Origin: Euonymus europaeus
Taxonomy: Eukaryota; Streptophyta; Magnoliopsida; Celastrales; Celastraceae
Length of the DNA: 64,000 bases
Assembly (NCBI GenBank): GCA_963580455.1
Contig: OY756958.1
Location: 6,832,501 to 6,896,500 of the forward strand
Reading direction: 5' to 3'
Shown: in pieces, positions 49,628 to 62,115 of the stretch
Numbering within the stretch: the stretch's first letter is position 1
Layout: each line of letters opens with the position of its first letter
Program-made: the position numbers and the translations under genes
The notes under the pieces: model-generated
The model's input: only the letters and a program-made list of their open reading frames with translations
The model's database searches: none
What the model was told of the DNA's origin: nothing

Positions 49628-51244
49628 GTGTTCTCTTTAGGTGTGATGCATTCTAATTATTGCAATTAGGTGTAACAGAGACTTGCAGCAAGTCTCAAAG
49701 TATGATGAAATGATGGTAACCAATCTAACTTTGAATCAAATGATTTTATGAGATAAAAAGAAACCTCAAATACTTCTTGGAACTTTGGTTTCACTAAGAG
49801 TGTACTTCACCAAAACAAACGATAAATACTAAGAACAAAAGATAACAAAATAGCTTGTTTATACTCCGGAGAGTCGATTTTTTTTTGTTGGTGTTTGTGA
49901 GAGTGAGAGAGAGAGAGAATTTACATTTTTCATTTCTACTATTTATATATGCTCATATTGCGACCTAAAAATATGACCACTAGCATAAAACATAACCATT
50001 TCACTAATACCTTCCTCTGCAGTCACATTCAACTTGATAACTGTCTAACATGAGTAATCGCCATCTAGAATATGTCTAAATTTACTCAACTGTGTTGCTA
50101 GAAATATGGCATGTTCTTCACCTCTGAATATGCCTTGATTAAAACTTCAATTTCTGCCCTTGATCTGATTTTAACTTGATATACAAATCCCTTATTTATA
50201 GCTACCCAACACGAAATTAGATAACCGCATGACACTTAGCTACTCTCGAACTTCTCCTTCATATTGGACCTAAACCTGGCCCAACTGATCAACAATTCCT
50301 TAGCCTTTAATTTAATCTTCCACTAAACCAGACCTAGTGAAAAAGCCTACGCAGTCCAAACCATGAAGCCTAATCATCGAACACCACCTACTCCAATGGC
50401 CTAGATTGCCTACGAGCACAATAGGGTACAAACATTGCCTCATTGTTAAGATAGCTAAGAACTCTTCAACTATTTTGACCATTTTGAATTTCAAACATAT
50501 CATATTCAATGTCATGTCAAACTTGTGAAACTTATCAGCCCCTGATTCACACGCTTGATCTTCCAATCTCCAAGATTTCTCTTCAACGTAAATTCAAAAT
50601 AATTTAAATCAAAAGTAACCCTACGTTAACTCCCACACTTTGCCTATGCTCTAACCACTCTTCCTTCTTCAAAATTGCCCTTGTAGTCTTCTCATCCATA
50701 AATCCTACCATAATGTCCTCACTTTATGAGATTTTAACCTTGAAATCCTTTTACGAATAGCTACTGAGATATGAGAGCTTAGGCCACCCTAGAGCAAATT
50801 TTTAGAACTTCACTTCAAACGCTCTATGATGCGACCCATAACTAAGCACCGTTCTTGACCCAAACCTTCTGAAAGCTAGTTTGAATGGATAGACTGCTTG
50901 TCTCCTTTCTATTCTGATATATGGGTCACCCTGGGAATAGATTGTCGTATAGCTCTGTGAAGAGCTTAAATGCCATTTGAGGATAACCTCTTGAATGCCT
51001 TTAGTTGTTTCTCATCAAGGTCTTGCAATTCTTTTATGTTTTGACGTGGAATGATGTTCATAATATTAAGGGATGTAGTCACACTTACTGGACTGCCTGT
51101 AGTTGGTGCTGATGCACATAGTCTATTGGAGCCTCCATAAATTTTGCTACAACACTAGATCTCTAAAGTTATTCTTAACTATAACTCCTATTATAAGGCT
51201 AGAAGCTTTCACTAAGGTCATCCATACCATCAAGGAACACACCA
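49628..51244. other. no gene seen; short (GA)n tract at about 49896-49918
   Basis: Mixed sequence with no convincing frame. The 84-codon minus-strand frame at 50312-50566 has no motif I recognise. Confidence 0.35.
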
Positions 51245-52140
51245 TGTTTCTATGGTGTCTAGTGTCAAGGTAGGTTTTTTATGTTCATGCAAATCAACCC
51301 ACTAAGGAATACTTAGTGATTGCCCAAACCCTTGCAAGTGGACAATCGATAGATTTACAATCGATGATGTTGGCTATATTTTATATTACTATGGCCCAAA
51401 TGAATTATCCCCGTCCTGTCTTCAATAAGATTAGTGGATTTCTATGGCTGCTCCCACTATGGATTTTCAACTACTTCATAGGGTTTGATCTCCTGATTGG
51501 GTTACCCTAACTAGCTATTCTTCTTATGGTGAATATGTTGCATCCTGCACCAGCCACTTTTCTTTCCAAAACATCTTCAATACCATGTACAATATGCTAT
51601 CTAATAAGTATAATCCCTCATTTTTCCTCTTCAATGACACCCTTGGCCATGAGTATTTATCTCGTGACTTTCCCCATCTGACATGAACAATTGGCTGATT
51701 AGAGATAATTAGGCTAGTTTTACTATGGAATGCTATCTTCACATCAATGCTACTCTTAGCCACCCTAGGAACCCCACTTGTGGATTTGAACTGTACAACC
51801 CTCAACATTGGGCCAAACAATTTAGATTTACTCAAGGATTGTCTGCTTTATTCCTACCCAGCTTTAATAATTTTGATGTTTTGCACACTACAATCTTTTA
51901 TAGAGGGACAATGGAGGAACAAGCTGCAAATAACAACGACAATGGGATCTTTTTAATTTCATAGTACCCCCACCAAGCAATTCAAACACCTTTATTGCCT
52001 TTCATGCTTGATTGTTTGGGTTGTAGCCAAAGCTCTTTGCCTTTTCAACTCCAAAAATCACACTTTAGGCCATTCTGCCAACCACCAAAAGTACTACCAC
52101 TGCTATAACAATTACTGATAAATTCCTATTCATTTCATCT
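51245..52140 (+). pseudogene. plant mobile domain (PMD) protein fragment
   Basis: The frames at 51316-51510 (LASGQSIDLQSMMLAIFYI, FLWLLPLWIFNYF) and 51725-51964 (CGFELYNPQHWAKQFRFTQG) follow the order and patterns of the plant mobile domain: '...GPLWLLQLWL...' and later 'Y.P...ARQFG..Q'. PMD proteins are known both as host chromatin factors (MAIN family) and within transposons. Stops between the frames make this a pseudogene, probably transposon-derived. Confidence 0.5.
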
Positions 52141-52439
52141 TATTCGATAAATTTATTTCTTTCTTCATTAATATGTATGATCATTTGATTGCAGGCTCCA
52201 AGACGGCAAAATCTTGTAGTCTTCCTTCTAAAAAGAAACCTAAAGGTACCACTAACTACAATAGATTGTGAGCTATTTCCAAAACCTCAGGCCCATCTAC
52301 CATAATTACCATGGAAATTAGTGACAACGATGAACAATTGTACCTATGCTTGATCGTTCGTTGGTCCTATATGCCCATAGTGTTTTTGAAAGAATCTTGT
52401 GTCACACCTTAGGCTTATCTTCCACTTTGAGAGAATATG

Positions 52440-53091
52440 TGCAGGCCTTACATCATTTACTGGAATCCTTCTCCACTTAATGTGTACAAAATTAATTGTG
52501 ATGGTAGTGCTTTAGGAAATCTTGGGCATTCAGTAGGAGGGAGGGTTATAATGGAGTTAACTCAATAACCTTTGCTGAAATGAAAAGTTATTCATGATGG
52601 TATTCTATTGGCTATCTCTCTTGCTTACAAAAATATAATCTTTGAATCTGATTCTTTAGTGGTCATTAATATTTTGTCCTAGTCTCGCTACTGCGAAAGT
52701 TAATTTATCTAAAAAGATAGATTTATTCTTGTTGTATCAACGTTGAAATGAATTTTTCCCATATATTTTGTGAAATCAATGGCATTGCTGACTTCATGTC
52801 TACTCTAGCTTCAAATAGTAGAAATTCTAAGATATTTCGTTGGTTGACGAATCTTCCTTAAAAGGCTAAAGGCTTTCTTAGAATGGATCAAATGAGAATT
52901 TTGGCTATGAGACTCGATGCTAAGTTCTCTTTTATGTATGTCTTTATGTTCCCTTCTCTTTGCTTGTTTCATTCACTTGGCCTGGGTTAGGTTTATCCCA
53001 TTATGTGCCCCCGGAGAAGGTTTTTTCTTCTCCTTTCATAATATAAAATCTCCCTCTCTCTCTGTTTTTTTTTTAAAAAAAAACTTCCACC
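52440..53091 (+). mobile_element. LINE 3' end with RNase H remnant
   Basis: The plus strand at about 52475 gives VYKINCDGSALGNLGHSVGG, the start of the plant LINE RNase H (RVT_3) domain. Near 52755 it gives HIFCEINGIADFMSTLA, and near 52860 KAKGFLRMDQMRI, the usual end of that domain. A 3' tail with CTCTCTCTCTG, T-rich sequence and an A run ends at about 53091, directly against gypsy integrase sequence, which suggests insertion into the Ogre-like element. Confidence 0.65.
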
Positions 53092-53450
53092 ATTTTGTCA
53101 AGGATACCTATCAAGATATTATTACTTGCCTCTACTAGATCGTTTGCCTATGGATAATGAGGAGTAGAAATGATAAATTTAATCACGTAACCCTCGATAA
53201 ATGTTATGAACTCATCACATGTGAACATAGTACCTTGATCCATTACGATAGATTTTGGGATTCCAAAATGTTGTATGATATATTCCTTAACAAAATTGAT
53301 CATATCGAACTACTTGACTTTCTTTAAAGGCACAACTTCTGCCCATTTTGAAAAATAATTAGTTGCAGCCACGATGAAATGATGTACTTTAGAAGATGCA
53401 TGATGGATCATTCCAATGATATTAATAGCCCAGCCACAAGAAGGTCATGG
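53092..53450 (-). pseudogene. Ogre-like gypsy integrase fragment
   Basis: The minus strand reads WAINIIGMIHHASSKVHHFI, then VAATNYFSKWAEVVPLKKVK, KEYIIQHFGIPKSIVMDQGT and, after a stop, VEASNNILIGILDKM. This is the retroviral-type integrase core of Ty3/gypsy elements, with the DYF(T/S)KW and FGIP...DQGT patterns; the first core Asp is Asn here. It is cut at 53091 by the LINE end. Confidence 0.75.
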
Positions 53451-54990
53451 CTTAACCATAAGATGCATTTCTTTCTCATCATGTACATAGGGCTGCATTC
53501 TTTTACAGTAGATAGTCAGATGATCTAATGGGACTCCGCCACCATCAAAGATCGAGAAGGTTGGGAGCTTAAAGTCTGTGGGATAACCATATCCCATACT
53601 AAACACAAATTTTAGGTCTTTAGGGATCCTACAGTTTTGAACCCCTTCATTGTATTCATCCATTTTTCCATCTTTTCAAAATGTTCAATAGTGAGGTCCT
53701 TCTCCCCTTAATCTGCTTTAGTTGTGGGTGTCTGAATGGATTTTGGTTGAGAATCAGGTGGTACTACCCCAACACTAGTTACTGGCACATTGTCTGGTTG
53801 GCTCGGCATTGTGATGTCCAATGAGGTACGTATGCGATCTTCTTCCTGTGGTGAACTTTGCACCACAATCTTTCCCTTTACAAGTAACGACATTTGGTTC
53901 ATTAGTGCAGTTAATTGCTCATTTAACTCAGCAATTTCCTGGGTCTGCTTTTGGATGATCTCTTTTTGCTGATCATTCTCCATGGCTCTAGCAATTCACG
54001 ACTGCAATCTCATGAAATAAGGATGATAAAGCTGAGCTTTAGGATCTATGGTGATATGTTCAACTTCTGCAAAAATATGATGGATTAATTTGTTTGTTTA
54101 TTATTATTTCTCATGTATGCTAGTGTTTTTGTGAATCCTAAGTAGCCGTTGCAATTTGAAAAAAAAAATGAGAACCAAAACATCATTTTATTAAACAAGA
54201 TAGTGCAGATACATGATAGTAGATGATAGAATTCAAATACCTGCGAAGACAATCCAGGAATTGCAAACCTTTCTTGAATTTCAGATCTTGAAGTGTTTCT
54301 TTTTGGATCAGACTAGCATGTGCTTCACAATTTTCTACAACTCCTTGGAGAAGAGCCTTATTCTGATTCGTCAATTCATCGATCTCAATCTAACTTCGGT
54401 GGCACAGAGCCTGATACGTCATTCTCAACCTTTCAACTTCTTCAGAACTTTTGTTCATTGATGTTTACATCGTTGCATTTGATCGCTTAAGGTTCTGACA
54501 TCGTGTTTTCCAAGCCTTAATCTCCTCCGAGGTATGAGACATACCACCTTTCATCATCTGAAGTTATGATTGTAGTCGCTGGTTGTCTTGTTCCAATAAT
54601 CTTCTTTCTCTGCTCGTCTTCTCCAACTCCTCCATGTCTTCCTTCCCCCTCAACCTGGCTTTGGATAACTCTTTTTTATTGCTACTGACCTCTTGTGTCA
54701 TTTTTTGCAATGCTTCTTCCAGGGCTTTAATTTTCTTTTCAGCGAAGTCTTCATCCTTCCCTAGGTTGGGTCGCTTCTGGCTCTGATGAGAGCTTTGAGG
54801 TTGCATGCTAATTTATTTCATTGTATTTGGTGCTTTTACCATTTGGGCGTTTTCTTTCGCAATGGTTTTCCCCCTTTCTTCATGCCATTTGAAATATACA
54901 AAATTTTTGTCAGACAAGCGTTTCCCTCAAGTTGTGGTTTTGAGGTTTTTCCATGCTTTTACTATTTTTCCTACTTTCTATATAGTCAGC
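53445..54990 (-). pseudogene. Ogre-like gag, broken
   Basis: Minus-strand frames at 54564-54806 (charged coiled coil), 54183-54374, 53708-53983 (EIIQKQTQEIAELNEQLTAL) and 53445-53663 (DFKLPTFSIFDGGGVPLDHL) appear in the order expected for gag of the Tat/Ogre group, where a coiled-coil leader precedes the Y..P.F..FDG..DP..H pattern. Directly after this the integrase begins, so protease, reverse transcriptase and RNase H have been deleted. Confidence 0.6.
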
Positions 54991-55019
54991 CCAGGATCTT
55001 TCTTATCATCATAAGAGAA

Positions 55020-56104
55020 TTCCAAGTCCAATAGCCCATGTTTAGTTGAAATACACGGATTAGAGGCTATCTGGCGGAGTACTAGAGCTAGCGCATTGCT
55101 GACTGCTCCTTAGAGACCTAAAAGAGAAATCCACGGGAATTATCCACATTTGTATAAGAACTCGCCCAGAAAGAACCAAAGTGTTCTCCCCTCGATGATA
55201 TGGATGTCTAGTGTTTGCAGAAACTCTTCCCACTTTTCAATACTCGGATACCCTTCTTTCCGCTTTGCTTCAATGAATTTTTCTATAGGTCTTCTTTCGG
55301 GTCGAGTTTGATCTTTGAAGTCAATTATGAGAAAATCCACTTTCCTGTGATATTGGAGATGGCTAACCATCCAAATTCCGAGCAAGGCTGAACACCCTCG
55401 CGAATCTTGTCTTCTTGTTGCGACAGCAAAAGTTGAGGGAACAGACTATTTCACAGATGATGGCAGGAATCGAATTTAACCCACGATTTATCTGGTTGAA
55501 GAGCTTGATTACTTTCCCTTACAGGTATCCCCGGGTGCAAGGAAATCGTACAGCTCCATATACAGCTAGCGCCAAAGCTGACTGCCCTGATGAGGTCTTT
55601 GACTTTTCCTCTGCGTACTTCACCAACTCATCCACTGGAAAACACAACTTACCTCCTTTTAATGCTCTCATTTTTCTGATCTCTTTAACTTCTCGCTCAA
55701 GGATTCGTGCGACAATTTTCTCGACAGTCAAATTCTCATTGAAGTAGTACGCTTTTCTATTGTGGGGGTCTAACTGCAGTAATTGGGCATACTTTTCAAT
55801 TGTTGGTGAGGGGTCTATCTAATTGAACGTGAAACAGCAATACATAGGATCCCAATACAATGGCTGCTTGAAGCAAAGTTATTGGTGGGACAACTTTGAG
55901 CAGACTGCCAATAAGACCATATTTCTTGGAAAACTCTAGGCCAACTCCTGAGCTCATTCTCGCCCATAAACTGGTCAGGCACGGCCAAGTATGTCCCTGG
56001 AACTCCGTTTTTGACACCATTGGTACCAAGAAGTTTTCCTTTAGGCTATCTCTATGCTCAGCTTGCATTCGGCCTAGCTCTTCTCTTACATCAAAGATGT
56101 CCAT
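55020..56104 (-). pseudogene. Ogre ORF1-like protein, broken
   Basis: The frames at 55796-56104 (MDIFDVREELGRMQAEHRDS, FSKKYGLIGSLLKV), 55519-55731 (EIRKMRALKGGKLCFPVD, SALALAVYGAVRFP) and 55140-55385 match the extra ORF1 found before gag in Ogre/TatIV elements: GLL..V.....LL.A...W.P, and later LALAIYGLV.FP. Its function is unknown even in intact elements. Frameshifts and stops break it. The ATG at 56104 fits the usual start. Confidence 0.65.
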
Positions 56105-56740
56105 TTTCTGACAGGTGGAGATTTTTGAGGCAATCCTGCTTAATTAAATAATTTTTTGTGAATATTATCAACTCAAATTGCAACGTGAGTGCCTAGGTGA
56201 ATGCATGAATATCATGGGAAAAATCAAAACATTATATGAGACACAAATATCAATATTGAAATAGACAAATCACACAAGAACATCCACACTGAAATAAATA
56301 GCAGATTATACGGGAAATAGTATGCGGCATCCTAACTCTTTGAAGGTTTTGGATCTAGGGTTTACACGGTGTATAGGTAGGCTCATCTAACTATTCCGCA
56401 AGGTCCCAGATCAGTTTGCCTTTAAATCTCAACTATTGAGACATAAGCGTCTCCCCTAACTTTTAAGGGAGGTCAATCCGATGAGGATGTCTTCCACTAC
56501 CCATGCAGAGACGGAGTCTCACGAGAATAGCGGTCTACCGTCTCTAATTGCCTAGGGTAGTGCCCGGGTGCTAGGCACGTGCGAATGTTGGTATATTAAA
56601 GAAAATCAAACAACTTTCATATGTAAAGGAACCCATCAAGCAAACAAAGGTAAAAGCAACCAAGTAAATAAAAATTTCAGCTTGACCCTCTTAGGTTTAG
56701 AAAAACTTGGTCCCCAGCTGAATCAACTAGCTTGAAAAAC

Positions 56741-56757
56741 AGAGTCGCCACCAATCG
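56741..56757 (-). promoter_or_regulatory. Ogre-type primer binding site region
   Basis: The minus strand reads TTGGTGGCGACTCTG. A TGGCGACTC primer site (tRNA-Arg type) right after the 5' LTR is a mark of Ogre elements. It lies about 640 bases before the ORF1 start, with a non-coding leader between (56105-56740). Confidence 0.65.
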
Positions 56758-56959
56758 AATTGAAGTGTGATTGGACACTTAAAAATCCTGCGAACCAGAA
56801 ATGGAATACAGGGTTTGATTGAGCTTGGGGAAGGTATTAGGCACCTCACTACTCCTGTTTAAAATAGTTACTGAATTTTTAAAATAATTGACTATTTTCT
56901 AAAAACTCATTGTTTGAAAGATTGGGTTATTTTGAAGGAGATAATAGTTTTTTTTTTAA

Positions 56960-57336
56960 GAACGTACAAACTTATGGTGTTGTATTTAAATGTGATGATT
57001 GGTTAGGAATCAAAAGGAGGTCGGATTTGAAATTTCAACTTATGACATTGGGATGAATGAATTGGATTTGAAAAGAATTTGGAAGTAACAACTTATGGTA
57101 TTTATTTTGTTTTAAAAAGGTGAATTCGTAATGCATTTAAAAAAAATTGAATACCAACTTGTGGTATTTTATTTTTTAAAAGATGGAGATGATAATTTAG
57201 AATCCAAAGTGTTGAATTTGTAAGACAAGGGTGATTGGAAATACGAACTTATGGTAAAAATGCGTGAATTTAAAATACCAACTTATAGTATTTAAATACA
57301 AGTTTGAATTTGAAATACCAACTTATGATATTTTTA
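56960..57336. repeat. seven degenerate copies of a small palindrome
   Basis: AAATACCAACTTATGGTATTT-like units (arms AAATACCA/TGGTATTT around ACTTA) occur near 56965, 57040, 57090, 57150, 57240, 57275 and 57315 at uneven spacing. An eighth trace, CCATCAATTTATGGTAG, lies beyond the Mutator-like insertion near 59227. Confidence 0.75.
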
Positions 57337-57337
57337 A

Positions 57338-59205
57338 GGATTATTTGGTGATAAGTCCTTTATATGGACTTTATATTCCATTTAGTCTTTTTGAAAAGTT
57401 TGTAGCCCAATACATCCCCAAATATTTGAAGCTTAGCTCAATAAGGATAACTTTAAATTTTAACCTCAATTAATGACAATTTTACCATCCCCTCATTTAA
57501 ACCTATCCTTATTTTTATTAGTACATGATTGCTCCTTATTTAGGAAATAATTATTATAATAAAATTAATATAAATACAATCTCAGAAAGTTGGATGAAAA
57601 TCATGTATTTTATCTATATATTTTTAAAGATAAACTAATATTTTCACTTTTGATGAATCAAAGTGAAGAGTCGATCAACCAAAAAAAATTTCTTTCATGA
57701 AAATTAAGCGCATGCACTCACATGCGCAAAATTTAGTTGACTCAGTAACTTATGCATATACATTAAAATTTGTGAATCATTATATTATCAAAATCAACAA
57801 TGAAACACTTTTCCATCAACAAAAAGTTATCCAATACAAATGTCAATATTTTTATTACATTCTTCACTAACAACCAAAGTTAATAACTTACGAGAATAAT
57901 ATCATAATAAAACTCAATTCATATTTTAAACAAAACCAAATACCATAACAATTTTTAACCGTTTTGGTGACTTTTGCGAAAATCCTCTGAATTATGGGTA
58001 AGAAATCCTCTGTTTTTTTTTTTTTTTTGCATAATTTCAAAAACTCTTCTGAATTGTTTTGGTGAGTTTTGTAAAATTATCTGAATTCTTGATAAGTTTG
58101 AGAAATCCTCTAATCATCTAAAAATTTAGTTGTTTTTTTGTTTCATTTTGATGAAGTTTAGGGTTTTGAAGTTTAAGATATTAGAGTTTAGAGTTTAGAG
58201 TTTAAAGTTTTAGGGTTTAGGAGAACATAATTCATTATTTAGGATTTTGGGGTTTAGGACTTAAGGTTTAAGGTTTAGGAATATATGTTAGTAGAATTTT
58301 AAGATTTTCTTCTTATTTTTGTAAATTCTTCTTAATTATTTATAAGATTTTTTTGTTCAAAATTAAAACTAGAATTGTTTACATTCTGAGGATTTATGGA
58401 AAATACAGAGGATTTCTGAAAAAATTCAGAGGATTTCTGGTTATAAGGTTTAAAGTTTAAAAGCCCGTGTTTAAAATATTAGAGTTTAGTGTTTATACTT
58501 TATGATTTTGAGATTTAAGATATTAGGATTTAGTATTTAGGATTTTGGGATTTTAGGTTTAGGATTTAGACTTTAGGGTTATTTTTTGTTTGATTTTCAA
58601 AAATTCTTATAATTTTTATTATATATTTTATGCAATCCTCTATTATTAATTTTTTTGCTTAATTTCAAAAATTTCTTTGATTTATTTTAGTAAATTTTGT
58701 AAAATCCTCTAAATTTGTGACAGGTTTGTGCAATCTTCTTAAATTTTTTGTTGTTTTTTGTTTGATTTTCAAAAAATCTATATTTTTTTGATATATTTTT
58801 ATGAAATCATCTGAATTTATTTGCTTAATTTTGAAAACTCTTTTGATTGGTTTTGATGAGTTTTGAAAAATCCTCTGAATTCTAGATAAGTTTAAGAAAT
58901 CCTCTGAGTTCATTTAGAGGATTTGACGAATAAACATTTAAACATATCGATGATGAATCTCATTGGAAAGAGTTTTTCGTGTTGATTATGAATATATATT
59001 TTTAAAAAAAATCCGACTTGTATTTTGAGAGATAAAAAAAATAAAAAGAATTTGGTGATATCAGCATATGTCATACACATAAGAATTTATTGGAATAAGA
59101 GTAGTTTTGTCCAAAATTATTTAAAGGATGTTTTGAAATATTAAAAAATTGAAGGGAGTGAATAGAATATATATTTTTATTAAAGGATTTATTGGTGAAT
59201 CCCCC
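57338..59205. mobile_element. Mutator-like non-autonomous element, copy 2
   Basis: Perfect TATTTTTAA copies flank it (57329-57337 and 59206-59214). The left end is GGATTATTTGGTGATAAGTC; the right end read inward is GGGGGATTCACCAATAAATC. It shares both ends and the interior (TTTAGGGTTTAG and AAATCCTCTGAATT units; CTGAGTTCATTTAGAGGATT near 58900 and near 34030) with copy 1 at 32647-34183, in the same orientation. It has no transposase. Confidence 0.7.
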
Positions 59206-60029
59206 TATTTTTAATTGAAAAAAAACCATCAATTTATGGTAGTAAATTATTTTGTATTATCTCGTTGGGTTAATTTTCACATTATAGCAATAAAATTCTA
59301 AACATACATACTAAATATTTATCATCCACAAACCCTAAATGTCTATATGCATCTAGCACCCTAAAATAATTATGCATGCAAGTTTTACTGTTTTTATTTT
59401 CACTATTTACATTGTACATGTTCTTGGGCTCAAGTACACCAAAACAAAATTAAAAATAAAACCCCAAAATGGTCCAAACTTTCTAACTAAAACTCAAATA
59501 CTTATCTAAAAAGCCAAATACTATATACAAATCAAACAGGGGCCTAATAATCTAAACAAAATTAAAATCCCAATCCTAGTCTCCAACACAGACCTAATAC
59601 ATGATTTTATAACACTAAAAGCCCAACCTAAACCTAAAAACCCAAGTACAAAATACAACTAGACCTAAATAAGTAAAAACTAAGGCAGTTCCCATATTTA
59701 CTTTAAATACCCGGCCTATAAAAAAAACATCTTAATCCACATTTGGCCCAATCTCCATCTTCTACTTCACCCATAGGTAAGCCTGGCCCATTGCCTAACC
59801 CAATAACACAAACAAATCTTAACCAATTGATTCCTGTAACCTCTTCTTCTTCCCCTTGTTGCACCGCAGCTCCTTCTTCCACTCCATTTGGCTGAGATCT
59901 CCTTGATGATGATGGCAACGACAAGCTCCAATAAATAGTGATAACAGAACAAAACCAAATAGACATATATGTATCCATGAATTGACCGACAAAGAAAATA
60001 GAAGCAGCAGAAAAAAAAGCAACAGATAA

Positions 60030-60383
60030 TGATGGGTTCATACCCATATGTTGTCAAAGAAGCATGCATGCAGCCACCAAACCAAGCTTTTGGTTCAACA
60101 ATGGTGTGCCACCCACCACCCACCAACCATTCACCAACCAAGCCACCATTGTTGAACAAAAATCAAGTCTTCATGGTTGATTTTCTTTGTTCAAAATGTG
60201 TGTGCTTCTTGTGTTCATTTGTATCTCTATAAATAGAAGGGTGTGTGTGTGCCATAGAGAGAAGTGTGCTAGAGAGAAAAATAAAGTGGTGTAGTGAGTT
60301 ACAAAGAAAGAAGTAAATATTCTTTGTATTTTCTCTCATTTTGATTTCGTTGGTAATGTCATATTGATCCGGTATCCTCAACA
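60030..60383 (+). repeat. 5' LTR of a young copia element
   Basis: It starts TGATGGGTTCATACCCATAT and ends GGTATCCTCAACA. A TATA box, TATAAATAG, stands at 60228-60236. The primer site TGGTATCAGAGC (tRNA-Met) follows at 60386-60397. Perfect GATAA copies flank the whole element (60025-60029 and 62508-62512). Confidence 0.9.
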
Positions 60384-60929
60384 AGTGGTATCAGAGCCTG
60401 AAGTTCATATTTCCAGCAATCGAAAATCATCCCGGACGGAAAAAGAGCAACTTTTTGCTCTCGGGTCAATTTTTTGACTTCAACGAAATCATGTTTTGAA
60501 CACATCTGGGTGTTCCTCATCACCATACGAGTCTTCTAGTTCAAAAATCATCAAAATCGGACGTCGGGGTGAGCCACACTCTCCCTCTGAAAATTGAAGG
60601 TACTATTCACGTTTTATGGTGGTTGAAGACGAAGTGACGTCAGCATGATGTCAAAGTGACGTCATCATATGCTACGTCAGCGCATAGTCAGCAATTGTGC
60701 CACGTCAGCGGCCACGTCAGTAAACGGCGTTAGTTTACTGTCTGTTGACCGTTAGTCAACAGTTAAGTCTGGTTCAAGTTGCAGCAACTTTGACCGGCCG
60801 GTTTGGTGTTTTTCAAACCGGTTCTCAAGGTTTTTGACCCTTCCAGATGCAACCGTACTATCGCTTTTGCGAGATTCCACTCCAAAATTTCAGTGTTGCT
60901 CGGTTTAGCTAGAAACCAAAACTTTTTCG

Positions 60930-61660
60930 ATGGAAGCTTCTACATCAGAGTCATCTGGAGCCATGATGAAGTTAACACCCATAAATTGTGTATTATGGAA
61001 ATCTCGGATGGAGGATTTCCTAAATTGCAGAGATCTGGCAAATCCCTTGGAAAATGAGGGCAAGAGACCAGATGACATAAAAGAGGCTGAGTGGACAAAG
61101 AAACACAAGAAGACGATCTGTCAGATTCGAAATTGGATCGATCATAGTGTGTTTCACCATGTTGCACAAGAGACAAGTGCATATGATCTCTGGAAGAAGC
61201 TGGAGAACATGTACCAAGCGAAGACTGCTCGGAATAAAGCTCTCTTGGTCAGACGTCTTGTCAATTTGAAATTGAAAAATGGAACTTCTGTAGCTGAGCA
61301 CACCAATGAGTTCCAGAACTTGGTGAATCAACTTGTAGCTGTCAAGTTCATTCTTAAAGATGAAGATCAAGCCTTAATACTTCTCAGTTCCTTACCAGAC
61401 AGTTGGGAGACGCTGGTGGTCTCCCTCAGTAACTCAGCACCCAGAGGCAAACTTACCATGGAAATGGTCTCCGATGCTTTATTCAACGAGGAGTCTCGAA
61501 GAAAGGAATTAGGCATAGACCAATCTCATGCCCTTGTTACAGAAAGCAGAGGACGACCTCAGGGAAGAGGCAGGAGTAGAGGAAGGAGTAAAAGCCAAGG
61601 ACGAAACCAGGATTATGGAAAGTCTACCGACGATAGAAGACGGCAAAAAGGCAATCTACT
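60930..61660 (+). CDS. copia gag (Tork-like), open
   Basis: The frame is open from ATG 60930 through about 244 gag codons. It includes [40 protein letters not shown] and [19 protein letters not shown], the UBN2 gag pattern of Tnt1/Tork-like copia elements. It ends in an RG-rich tail ([19 protein letters not shown]). No CCHC zinc knuckle follows; instead the sequence jumps at about 61662 to RNase H in another frame, so the gag frame runs on without meaning to 61793. The protein would be a capsid-like subunit, but whether it is expressed is unknown. Confidence 0.8.
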
Positions 61661-61661
61661 T

Positions 61662-62068
61662 CAGGGTATGTTTTCACTTTTGCAGGGGGAGCTGTTTCAT
61701 GGCAGTCCAAATTGCAGAAGTGTGTTGCTTTATCTACAACAGAAGCAGAGTATATTGCTGCAGCGGAAGCTGGTAAAGAAATGTTGTGGTTAAAGCGGTT
61801 TCTCCAGGAACTGGGTATTAATCAGGAGGAATACAAGGTACATTGTGACAGTCAGAGTGCTCTAGACTTGAGCAAGAACTCCATGTACCATTCCCGCACA
61901 AAGCATATTGATATTCGCTATCACTGGATACGCGAAGTAATTGAAGGACAATTGTTGAAACTTGTGAAGATTCACACTAATGAGAATCCAGCAGACATGT
62001 TAACAAAGGTGGTTACTCGCGAAAAGCTTCAGCTATGTCGAGACATAGCCGGAATGGACAGCAACTGA
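61662..62068 (+). pseudogene. copia RNase H, left after deletion of pol
   Basis: The text runs [56 protein letters not shown] and [10 protein letters not shown]. It is a complete C-terminal RNase H region of Ty1/copia pol ending in TGA at 62066-62068. Protease, integrase and reverse transcriptase are missing. It is out of frame with gag, so it is not translated as a fusion without frameshifting. Confidence 0.85.
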
Positions 62069-62115
62069 AGACAGAAAAGTTGCATTATCCTCCTATGGAT
62101 ATGAAGGGGGAGAAT

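Noticed and set aside
59703..60159. Minus-strand frames of 114 and 130 codons as a host gene
   Set aside because: No family pattern and no splice sites. The position and composition fit the probable Ogre LTR, and the copia insertion at 60030 cuts through them.
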